Of a DNA stretch of 64,000 bases, positions 57,099 to 64,000 are shown in pieces. The notes below the pieces were generated by a model. The model worked only from the letters and a program-made list of their open reading frames with translations, ran no database searches and was not told where the DNA came from. The DNA lies in NCBI RefSeq assembly GCF_900110995.1, contig NZ_FOJF01000001.1:3260803-3324802 (forward strand), read 5' to 3'. The translations under genes were made by a program, and so were the position numbers. Each line of letters starts with the position of its first letter. The stretch's first letter is position 1. This stretch comes from Chitinophaga sp. YR573 (GTDB lineage: Bacteria > Bacteroidota > Bacteroidia > Chitinophagales > Chitinophagaceae).

Positions 57099-58223
57099 TT
57101 ACACACGTACGTATATACGTTTTTTGTCCAGGATTTTACCCACACTCCAGCAAAACAGCATATAAGTGAGGGCAAAAATCAGGGACCCTACTTTTCCGGG
57201 AGCGATGGGCTGGAATATGTGAATATTCAACCATGCAAACACGGATACCGTACCTATTGTAAAGAAGCTCAGAAAAATAACACCTACCTCAGATAAGAGG
57301 TAGAGGAACAGTGGATTCTTCCCGAATACGGTGAAGAAGCTGGTCCAGCCTGTGGAATTTTTAAAGTCTATTATATAAATGAGTAATGAGATGATCAGCA
57401 GATCTATACCTACGGTATTGAGAACAAAGGAGCTGGTCCATAATTTTTTGTTGACAGGGAACTGTGTATTCCATAACCAGGCTATCAGGATGAGAATAGC
57501 TCCGGCAGTGATCAGCCGGGTAATACCCTGTGGCGTTTTTCCTTTTTCCTGGATAAAGAGCCCTGCAAGGTAACCTGCAATAACATTTACAATAGCCGGT
57601 AATGTGCTGAGGATACCTTCAGGATCAAAAGCAAAGCCTTCGCCATGGTAGAGATGGCTATCGCCCATGATAAATTGATCTACGTATAAAGCAGCGTTAC
57701 TGTGTATTTCATAAGGAGCACCTGGTTCTCCAAAAGCATACATGATGGCCCAGTAACCCAGCAGTAAAACAGCGCTCACTATCAACAATGCTTTTTTAGG
57801 CAGGTAATGTATCAGTAAGGAAGCAAAACAATAACACAGTGCTATACGTTGTAATACACCTAAGATGCGGGTATCTGAAATGGGAATAAACTCCCAGTGA
57901 CCATCTGCACCAGTACGGACGAAAGGTAACCAGTACATGATGAATCCCAGTAAGAAGATGAGGAGCGTACGACGGAAGATTTTGGATAATACGGTTGCAT
58001 TGCCCATTTGCTGGTACTTACGCATACTGAAGCTCATGGCATTCCCTACCGCAAAGAGAAAGGACGGGAATACGAGATCCGTAGGTGTAAATCCATGCCA
58101 CCGGGCATGCTCCAGTGGAGCGAAGATATCATTCGTACCCGGTGTGTTTACGATGATCATAAAACAAACAGTCAAGCCCCTGAAAACATCCAGAGGTAGG
58201 AAGCGTTGCGGTGTTGTTTGCAT
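57099..58223 (-). CDS. DUF5009 / HGSNAT-like membrane acyltransferase
   Basis: The 374-residue integral membrane protein has about ten hydrophobic segments and the family N-terminus RFLPLDVFRGLTVCFMIIVN, followed by HARWHGFTPTDLVFPSFLFA. Bacterial relatives of human heparan-alpha-glucosaminide N-acetyltransferase (COG4299) move acetyl groups across the inner membrane to sugar acceptors. The His of HARWHG is a candidate acetyl carrier. It is divergent from the LacI gene, so it may share that regulation. Confidence 0.88.
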   Translation of the reverse strand: MQTTPQRFLPLDVFRGLTVCFMIIVNTPGTNDIFAPLEHARWHGFTPTDLVFPSFLFAVGNAMSFSMRKYQQMGNATVLSKIFRRTLLIFLLGFIMYWLPFVRTGADGHWEFIPISDTRILGVLQRIALCYCFASLLIHYLPKKALLIVSAVLLLGYWAIMYAFGEPGAPYEIHSNAALYVDQFIMGDSHLYHGEGFAFDPEGILSTLPAIVNVIAGYLAGLFIQEKGKTPQGITRLITAGAILILIAWLWNTQFPVNKKLWTSSFVLNTVGIDLLIISLLIYIIDFKNSTGWTSFFTVFGKNPLFLYLLSEVGVIFLSFFTIGTVSVFAWLNIHIFQPIAPGKVGSLIFALTYMLFCWSVGKILDKKRIYVRV

Positions 58224-58282
58224 AATTAGTTATTAGCTAGTTATAAATATAATACAAGAATTCCCGCTATGCAATTAGAAAA

Positions 58283-58312
58283 TTTGACATATTTCCGATT
58301 CATTTGTATACA
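58283..58312 (+). promoter_or_regulatory. Putative promoter of the lacI-like gene
   Basis: TTTG (58283-58286), 20 bases, then TATACATT (58307) keeps the Bacteroidota -33/-7 spacing with a weak -7. The same bases also read TTGACA-N17-TATACA, like a proteobacterial sigma70 promoter. The start site would be near 58319, about 16 bases before the TTG start codon. Confidence 0.45.
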
Positions 58313-58334
58313 TTAGTATTAAACACAGCCCTTA

Positions 58335-59360
58335 TTGAACCACAAAGTCACTATAGCAGATATCGCCAGGGAGCTGAATCTGACGGGAGCTACCGTTTCC
58401 CGGGCGTTAAATAACCGGAAAGGAACCAGTGAAGATACCCGGAGATTAGTGCAGGAAGCAGCAGAGCGTCTGAACTACCGGCGGGACAGGATTGCGTATT
58501 CTCTCCGTTCCGGCAGGACTAATATCATCGGCGTAATCATCCCCAGTGCAGAAATCAATTTCTTCGGTTCCGTAGTACATGGAATAGAAAGCATGGCCAA
58601 CCAGCATGGCTATAGTGTGCTTATATACCAGTCCAATGAACAGCCGGAGTATGAGAAAAAAGGAATAGAAACCTTTTTAAGCAGCCGTGTGGATGGTATC
58701 CTGGCTTCTATTGCCAAAGAAACTACCGAGTTCTCACATTATCTCGAAATAAAGGAAAGGGGCGTTCCGCTCGTATTCTTTGACCGTGCCAATGATAGTC
58801 TCAATATTCCTTCTGTGGTAATTGATGACTATAAAGGGGCCTATTTTGCTACTGAACACCTGATCAGGCAGGGATACAAAAGAATTGCCCATATAGCAGG
58901 GCAACAGCACCTGAAAATATTTAAAGACCGGCTGGACGGTTATAAGGGTGCGCTTACCGCTTATGGTATTACGGTAGAGGATGAGCTGGTGTATTTCGGG
59001 AATGTGTCCATAGAATCCGGCAGACAGGCTATTCAGCACCTATTGTCATTGTCTCAGCCACCGGACGCTGTATTTGCTGTAGAGGACTTTACCGCTTTAG
59101 GCGCTGTAAAGGAATTAAAAGATAAAAAGATAGAGATCCCGGAAGCCTTTGGAGTGGTAGGATTTGCCAATGAATCTTTTGATGAACATATTACCCCCAG
59201 TCTTTCCAGTATAGATCAGCAAACGGTACAGATGGGTAAAGAAGCCTTTAAGTTGCTGATGGAACTAATTGAAGATAAAGGAGATGTACAGGTTCAAAAG
59301 CGGACCAAAATAGTGCTTGAGCCTGTTACCGCATTCCGCCAGTCATCAATGAGGAGATAA
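58335..59360 (+). CDS. LacI family regulator of the galactoside unit
   Basis: The 341-residue regulator has the HTH VTIADIARELNLTGATVSRA at about residues 5-24, hinge sequence (RDRIAYSLRSGRTNIIGVII) and sugar-binding domain (AEHLIRQGYKRIAHIAGQQ, VVGFANESFDEHITPSLSSI). The start is TTG at 58335: an in-frame TAA lies 15 bases upstream and no ATG fits. A small stem GAGGAG/CTCCTC spans the stop. Two LacI-type operators lie between this gene and the glycosidase-galK-galT genes, making those the probable targets, with a galactoside or galactose as inducer (inference). Confidence 0.9.
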   Translation: MNHKVTIADIARELNLTGATVSRALNNRKGTSEDTRRLVQEAAERLNYRRDRIAYSLRSGRTNIIGVIIPSAEINFFGSVVHGIESMANQHGYSVLIYQSNEQPEYEKKGIETFLSSRVDGILASIAKETTEFSHYLEIKERGVPLVFFDRANDSLNIPSVVIDDYKGAYFATEHLIRQGYKRIAHIAGQQHLKIFKDRLDGYKGALTAYGITVEDELVYFGNVSIESGRQAIQHLLSLSQPPDAVFAVEDFTALGAVKELKDKKIEIPEAFGVVGFANESFDEHITPSLSSIDQQTVQMGKEAFKLLMELIEDKGDVQVQKRTKIVLEPVTAFRQSSMRR

Positions 59361-59380
59361 CTCCTCTTGTATAATTGAAA

Positions 59381-59392
59381 GTAAACGATTAC
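59381..59392 (+). promoter_or_regulatory. LacI-type operator 1
   Basis: GTAAACGATTAC fits the LacI-family half-site symmetry GTAAnCGnTTAC with the central CG. It begins 21 bases after the regulator stop and is the exact inverse of operator 2. Confidence 0.7.
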
Positions 59393-59491
59393 ATTTATTG
59401 ACTGTTACAATTCCTCTTGATTATAATCTATTGATATTCAACGTTTTGATTTAAAATGAATAGAGAGATAAGATTTTAATGCAACTTTATT

Positions 59492-59503
59492 GTAATCGTT
59501 TAC
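59492..59503 (+). promoter_or_regulatory. LacI-type operator 2
   Basis: GTAATCGTTTAC is the exact reverse complement of operator 1, 111 bp away centre to centre. It is followed by GTAAA, extending a second overlapping palindrome TTTACGTAAA. It lies about 15 bases before a TTTG (59518-59521) that may be the -33 element of the glycosidase operon. Confidence 0.7.
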
Positions 59504-59596
59504 GTAAATCATATAAATTTGAATATTGATTCCACTTTTTAATGATTCCATGATGAAATAAATACCATCTTTTTATAGCTCCACAAAAATGCAAGT

Positions 59597-60643
59597 ATGA
59601 AACTGAAACTTTTTCTATTTGTACTCCTGGCGGCAACATCGGCCAATGTTGCTTTTGCTCAGAGAAGTACATGGTCTAAAAAGAAAGCAGCCCGATGGTA
59701 TCGTCATCACGACTGGCAACGAGGCTCCAACTTTATCCCCGGCAATGCTATTAACCAGCTGGAGATGTGGCAGGCAGCTTCCTTTGACACTGCAGTTATT
59801 AACCGTGATCTGGGATATGCCGCTTCTATCGGATTGAATTCTATGAGGGTATTCCTGCATCATGCAGCCTGGGAACAAGACCCGCAAGGTTTTAAACAGC
59901 GGATGAACACTTACCTGACCATTGCTAATAGTCATGGTATTTCAACTTTGTTTGTGTTGTTTGACGATTGCTGGAATAATAATTATCACTATGGTACACA
60001 GCCTGTTCCTAAAGTGGGTGTTCATAATTCCGGCTGGTTGCAGGACCCCGGGTTCCGTCATGAACCAACAGATACACTGGAAAGATATGTGAAGGATGTA
60101 CTGACGACTTTCCGTAAGGATAAACGCATCCTGTTGTGGGACCTCTATAATGAACCGGGTAACTCGGATTATAAGGATAAGAGTTTCCCGCTGTTAAAAG
60201 CGGTGTTTACCTGGGCACATGAAGTGAAGACGAAACAACCTGTTTCTGCCGGTGTATGGAGTGAGCAGCTGACTGCATTGAATGTATTCCAGCTGAATAA
60301 TTCAGATGTGATCACTTATCATAATTATGCGGATGAGAAGGAACATAAGAAAGCGATAGATACACTGCGTAATTACGGTCGTCCGCTTATTTGTACAGAA
60401 TATATGGCGCGTACCCGTGGCAGCCGTTTTGCGAATATTATGCCATTGCTGAAAAGCGAGCATGTGGCTGCATATAACTGGGGACTGGTATCCGGTAAAA
60501 CGAATACTATTTATGCCTGGGATAGTCCGATGCCGGATGGTAAAGAACCCCCGGTATGGTTTCATGACATCTTCCGTGCTGATGGAACACCTTTCAGTGC
60601 AGAAGAAGTTACGCTGATCAAATCATTAACAGGGAAAGAATAA
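59597..60643 (+). CDS. Secreted GH5-type glycoside hydrolase (cellulase family)
   Basis: The 348-residue protein has a signal peptide (residues 1-22, ATSANVAFAQ). The TIM barrel shows clan GH-A catalytic residues: acid/base Glu in LLWDLYNEPGNSD near 185 and nucleophile Glu in PLICTEYMART near 270. Sequences such as SIGLNSMRVFLHHAAWEQDP fit the GH5-like Bacteroidota proteins often labelled 1,4-beta-xylanase. Given galK and galT downstream, the true substrate may be a beta-galactoside-containing glycan; this is inference. It is the first gene of the operon behind the LacI operators. Confidence 0.85.
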   Translation: MKLKLFLFVLLAATSANVAFAQRSTWSKKKAARWYRHHDWQRGSNFIPGNAINQLEMWQAASFDTAVINRDLGYAASIGLNSMRVFLHHAAWEQDPQGFKQRMNTYLTIANSHGISTLFVLFDDCWNNNYHYGTQPVPKVGVHNSGWLQDPGFRHEPTDTLERYVKDVLTTFRKDKRILLWDLYNEPGNSDYKDKSFPLLKAVFTWAHEVKTKQPVSAGVWSEQLTALNVFQLNNSDVITYHNYADEKEHKKAIDTLRNYGRPLICTEYMARTRGSRFANIMPLLKSEHVAAYNWGLVSGKTNTIYAWDSPMPDGKEPPVWFHDIFRADGTPFSAEEVTLIKSLTGKE

Positions 60644-60664
60644 TAAATTATAAAACAATTCATA

Positions 60665-61831
60665 GTGGAGCAAGCAAAATTAAGCGCTTTCAGTCAGCAG
60701 CATTTTGATCAGGAGCCTATCATGGTAAGGGCTGCCGGGCGTATTAACCTCATTGGAGAACATACGGATTACAATAACGGCTTTGTGTTGCCAGCCGCTA
60801 TAGACAAGGCAATTTACCTTGCTATAGTAAAGCGTAACGACCGGCAGATCGTGATGCATGCACTGGATATAGATGATCACTACACTGGCAGCCTTGATCT
60901 GTTAAAACCTACTGTACAGCAATGGCCTGATTACCTGCTGGGTGTTGTTCAGCAACTCCAGAAACGTGGTCATATCATTGGTGGATTCGAATGTGCATTC
61001 TGCGGTAATGTACCCCTGGGCGCCGGCCTTTCATCCTCCGCTGCACTCGAATGTGCTACTGTATATGCTTTGAATGAGTTATTTAGCCTGGGCATCGGCC
61101 GCAGGGATATGGCCCTGTTATCTCAGGCTGCAGAGAATGAGTTTGTGGGTGTTCGTTGTGGGATCATGGACCAGTTCGCAAGTATGTTTGGCAAGAAACA
61201 GCAATTGATCAAACTGGATTGTGCTTCTCTTGAATATGAATATATTCCTTTCAACTTTGATGATGTAAGTCTGGTATTATTAGATACGCAGGTGAAACAT
61301 TCCCTGGCTTCTTCTGAATACAATACCCGTCGTGCAGAGTGTGAGCAGGGTGTGGCGCTTATCAAAAAACATCATCCCGAAGTAAACAGTTTACGTGATG
61401 CTTCTATGGGGATGCTGGATGAATATGTGAAGTCGTACAATGCAATAACATATAACCGTTGCCGGTATGTAGTAGAAGAGATACAGCGTTTGCAGGATGC
61501 TTGTGTAGATCTGCAGCATGATGATCTTGTTTCATTCGGTAAGAAGGTATTTGCTACTCATGAAGGGCTGGACAAACTGTATAATGTAAGTTGTCCTGAG
61601 CTGAACTGGCTGGCTGAATTTGCCGGTGGTGAAAGTGGTGTGTTAGGCGCCCGTATGATGGGTGGAGGCTTTGGTGGCTGTACAATCAATATTGTAAAGA
61701 AATCTGCTGTACCTGCATTGCTGGAGAAAGCCGCGGCAGGATATGAGCAACAATTTAAAGTACCTCTCAAAGCTTATGTAACGAGCATTGAAGATGGTTG
61801 TCGTACCGTGAATGATCTAGTTAATAATTAA
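60665..61831 (+). CDS. galK: Galactokinase
   Basis: The 388-residue GHMP kinase phosphorylates galactose at C1. It has the galactokinase signature RINLIGEHTDYNNGFVLP near residues 24-41, the ATP loop NVPLGAGLSSSAALE near 118-132 and the third GHMP motif GARMMGGGFGGCTINIV near 327. The start is GTG at 60665; the next ATG (60722) would leave too few residues before the signature. It is 21 bases after the glycosidase gene. Confidence 0.96.
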   Translation: MEQAKLSAFSQQHFDQEPIMVRAAGRINLIGEHTDYNNGFVLPAAIDKAIYLAIVKRNDRQIVMHALDIDDHYTGSLDLLKPTVQQWPDYLLGVVQQLQKRGHIIGGFECAFCGNVPLGAGLSSSAALECATVYALNELFSLGIGRRDMALLSQAAENEFVGVRCGIMDQFASMFGKKQQLIKLDCASLEYEYIPFNFDDVSLVLLDTQVKHSLASSEYNTRRAECEQGVALIKKHHPEVNSLRDASMGMLDEYVKSYNAITYNRCRYVVEEIQRLQDACVDLQHDDLVSFGKKVFATHEGLDKLYNVSCPELNWLAEFAGGESGVLGARMMGGGFGGCTINIVKKSAVPALLEKAAAGYEQQFKVPLKAYVTSIEDGCRTVNDLVNN

Positions 61832-61833
61832 GT

Positions 61834-62901
61834 ATGTCTGAAAATCCCTTTGACCTGACAGCGCACCCGCATACCCGCCTGAATATCCTTACAGGTGAAT
61901 GGGTGCTGGTTTCTCCGCATCGTTCCAAACGTCCCTGGCAGGGGAAAGTAGAAGCTCCTGCACTGGGGCAGCGACCTTCTTACGTGGATGATTGTTACTT
62001 ATGTCCGGGTAATACCCGTGCAGACGGAACAAAGAACACCGCTTATGAAGGACCGATTGCCTTTACCAATGATTTCTCTGCTTTGTTATCTGATACGCCC
62101 GCTGGTGGTGTAGATGATGATGGCCTTTTTGTAGCACGTTCTCAGAAGGGTATTTGTAAGGTAGTGTGTTTCAGTCCGAGACATGATCTTACATTGCCGG
62201 AAATGGAAGTGCCTGAAATCCGCAAAGTAGTAGACCTGTGGTGTACTGAGTTGAAAGAGCTGGCAGCAGTGCCTTTCATCAAATACATACAGATCTTTGA
62301 GAATAAGGGAGAGATCATGGGATGTAGTAATCCTCATCCGCATGGTCAGATATGGGCATCGGAAGATGTGCCGATGGAGATTGAAAAAGAATCCCGTGAG
62401 CAGCTGAAGTATTATCAGCAACATGGTAAGAGTTTATTATCAGCTTATTTAGATAAAGAGCTGAAAGCAGGAGAGCGCGTGATTGCCGAGAATGATCATT
62501 TTGCTGCTGTAGTGCCTTTCTGGGCAGTATGGCCTTATGAGGCGATGATCATCAGTCGCAGGCATGTACAGAACCTGTTGCAGTTTACAGCTGCTGAAAA
62601 GGAAGGCCTGGCCGATATCTTAAAGCAACTGACTACGCGGTATGATAACCTGTTTGAGACGTCTTTCCCGTATTCTGCGGGTATGCATCAGGCGCCTTTT
62701 AACAGTGGTGATCATCCGGAGTGGCACTGGCATATGCATTTTTATCCGCCGTTGCTGCGTTCTGCTACTGTAAAGAAATTTATGGTGGGCTATGAAATGC
62801 TGGCAAATCCTCAGCGGGATATTACGCCGGAATATGCAGCAGCGAGGCTGCGTGCATTGCCTTTAGTGCATTATAAAACAGCAGTTAAGCAACTAGTATA
62901 A
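61834..62901 (+). CDS. galT: UDP-glucose--hexose-1-phosphate uridylyltransferase
   Basis: The 355-residue HIT-superfamily enzyme exchanges UMP between UDP-glucose and galactose-1-phosphate (Leloir pathway). The catalytic HPH triad is in GCSNPHPHGQIW near residue 168, zinc cysteines are in DDCYLCPGN near 53, and the C-terminal HWHMHFYPP near 304 completes the site. It follows galK by 2 bases. No galE or mutarotase gene is in the window. Confidence 0.96.
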   Translation: MSENPFDLTAHPHTRLNILTGEWVLVSPHRSKRPWQGKVEAPALGQRPSYVDDCYLCPGNTRADGTKNTAYEGPIAFTNDFSALLSDTPAGGVDDDGLFVARSQKGICKVVCFSPRHDLTLPEMEVPEIRKVVDLWCTELKELAAVPFIKYIQIFENKGEIMGCSNPHPHGQIWASEDVPMEIEKESREQLKYYQQHGKSLLSAYLDKELKAGERVIAENDHFAAVVPFWAVWPYEAMIISRRHVQNLLQFTAAEKEGLADILKQLTTRYDNLFETSFPYSAGMHQAPFNSGDHPEWHWHMHFYPPLLRSATVKKFMVGYEMLANPQRDITPEYAAARLRALPLVHYKTAVKQLV

Positions 62902-62928
62902 TATTTTTTTTTGATTCTAACAATGTGC

Positions 62929-62952
62929 AGGGGCGGCCGTTTGGCGGCCCCT
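62929..62952. terminator. Terminator between galT and the receptor gene
   Basis: GGGGC-GGCC / GGC-GCCCC pairs with one mismatch around GTTT, followed by TTTCTTTTA on the plus strand. It sits between convergent genes and may serve both. Confidence 0.65.
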
Positions 62953-62957
62953 TTCTT

Positions 62958-64000
62958 TTATAGTGCGAATCTTACTCCGCCGTAATAGTTTCTTGTAGGA
63001 GAAGGGTTGTAATACCTGTTACCTACAGCGTTCAGATCATTCCCTAAACTATAGAACTGATTTAATAAGTTATCCGCTCCTGCATAAACAGCTACACGTT
63101 TACACAATTCCCAGCTGACTTTACATTGTAACAGGTGATACTGTTTTGCATAAGTAGTGTTGGCATCATCCAGTGGTAGTTTATCTGTAAAGGTGTATTG
63201 TGTGAATAAGGAAACATGTGCGGGGAATTGCAGCAATAATCCTGCTGTTACGGTATGTTTAGGAACACCTGTGAGTGCATTGCCTGAATAATCCTTTCCT
63301 ACGGCGTTATAATCGCTGAACAGGAAGTGACTGTAGGTGTAGCTACCCTGTAACTGGGTACCTCTTAAAAAGCCTGTCTGTGCAGGTTCCTGAATCCATG
63401 TCATGCCCTGTACTTCTACACCAGACTGTCGGGTGCCACCTGCATTTATATAATACTCATTTCCATCATCATGCAGTTTTCTTACAATAGCATCCTGTAA
63501 GTGATAGTAGAATACGGATGCATCTAACTGGTAACGGTTATGACGGTTATTGAGTCTTAAGCCAGCTTCGTAGTTCCAGCCTGTTTCTGCCTGCAGGGAA
63601 GTATTGATCACATTATCTGTAGGACGTACTTCAGCAATGGAAGGGGTGGAGTAACCACGGCTAACCGTTGCGCGCGCAGCAAACTCCGGTGTAATGAGGT
63701 AGGAGAGGGAGAACCTTGGCATCAGCTGCGGGCTGAATTTCTTTTTACCTGTGCCGCCGGCAGATTCGTCATTGAAGCTGTAGTTGAAGTAATTCAGACT
63801 GGCAGCTGCTTCGGCCAGCAGTTGTTTACTGAGGTGAAAAGTAAGGCTGGTAAAGTAGAAGTACTGGCGTGCTGTAATGTTACTGGCCGCCTGTACGGTA
63901 TCCCGTTTACCTGCACGGTTGCCGTAGTTGTTAATATCAGAGCCTGTTTGCTGCCACTCGATGCCGGTGGTCCAGTCGAGGTGAATGTTTGTATTACCTA
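62958..64000 (-). CDS. TonB-dependent receptor, C-terminal part (runs off the window)
   Basis: The minus-strand frame is open from the stop at 62958 to the window edge, giving about 347 C-terminal residues; a downstream ATG at 63722 is internal, since KKKFSPQLMPRFSLSYL continues through it. It has alternating-strand barrel sequence: TPEFAARATVSRGYSTPSIA, YEAGLRLNNRHNRYQLDASV, NAGGTRQSGVEVQGMTW and the C-terminal AGADNLLNQFYSLGNDLNA with final RNYYGGVRFAL. This is the classical FecA/BtuB-like receptor branch, not SusC. The ligand is unknown; the N-terminal plug lies outside. Confidence 0.9.
   Translation of the reverse strand, partial: GNTNIHLDWTTGIEWQQTGSDINNYGNRAGKRDTVQAASNITARQYFYFTSLTFHLSKQLLAEAAASLNYFNYSFNDESAGGTGKKKFSPQLMPRFSLSYLITPEFAARATVSRGYSTPSIAEVRPTDNVINTSLQAETGWNYEAGLRLNNRHNRYQLDASVFYYHLQDAIVRKLHDDGNEYYINAGGTRQSGVEVQGMTWIQEPAQTGFLRGTQLQGSYTYSHFLFSDYNAVGKDYSGNALTGVPKHTVTAGLLLQFPAHVSLFTQYTFTDKLPLDDANTTYAKQYHLLQCKVSWELCKRVAVYAGADNLLNQFYSLGNDLNAVGNRYYNPSPTRNYYGGVRFAL

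Overview
The window is chromosomal DNA from a Bacteroidota bacterium, most likely Chitinophagaceae and close to Chitinophaga. The evidence is promoters of the TTTG-N19-21-TAnnTTTG type, a SusC/SusD pair, GH92, a Chitinophaga-style TonB/ExbB/ExbD/ExbD operon, weak Shine-Dalgarno sequences, and class I lanthipeptide leaders with the Bacteroidota LxLGKIKIAxL box. This placement is by family resemblance only; no search was run.

Layout. 1-3200: the end of an rRNA operon (23S, 5S, terminator). 3219-6934: a LacI-type regulator and a large secreted zinc metalloprotease. 7559-10833: an exbB-exbD-exbD-tonB operon with its own promoter and terminator, followed by mnmE, whose promoter lies so close to the start codon that the mRNA is probably leaderless. 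12276-18769: a class A beta-lactamase, then a compact class I lanthipeptide locus: a full-length LanB dehydratase on the minus strand, and divergently two short precursor genes, a hairpin, a LanC cyclase and an orphan LuxR-type response regulator.

19950-37705 is the most remarkable region: one tightly coupled minus-strand operon of nine genes. It encodes a 2306-residue protein (two nitronate-monooxygenase-like barrels, KS, AT, two ACPs, KR), a 1414-residue protein (KS, AT, DH, phosphopantetheinyl transferase), a free ACP, an alpha/beta hydrolase, two GT1 glycosyltransferases, two condensation-type acyltransferases and a small membrane protein. Together these look like a self-activating, iterative, PUFA-synthase-like reducing polyketide/lipid synthase whose product is glycosylated twice and then acylated, i.e. 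a candidate glycolipid pathway. The product is unknown to me.

38316-45071: a secreted DUF6515-like protein, a GIY-YIG (T5orf172-like) protein, a McrBC-like restriction pair and an aldo/keto reductase. 45092-51120: an S41 peptidase lipoprotein, a GH92 alpha-mannosidase, an amidase lipoprotein and a secreted protein of unknown function. 51171-58223: a SusC/SusD pair behind a consensus promoter and a long leader, an SDR with a degenerate active site, and a DUF5009-type membrane acyltransferase. 58283-62952: a LacI regulator, two inverted copies of a LacI-type operator, a GH5-type secreted hydrolase, galK and galT, forming a self-contained galactoside utilisation unit. 62958-64000: the C-terminal part of a TonB-dependent receptor that runs off the window. 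No CRISPR array, insertion sequence, prophage or tRNA gene was seen.
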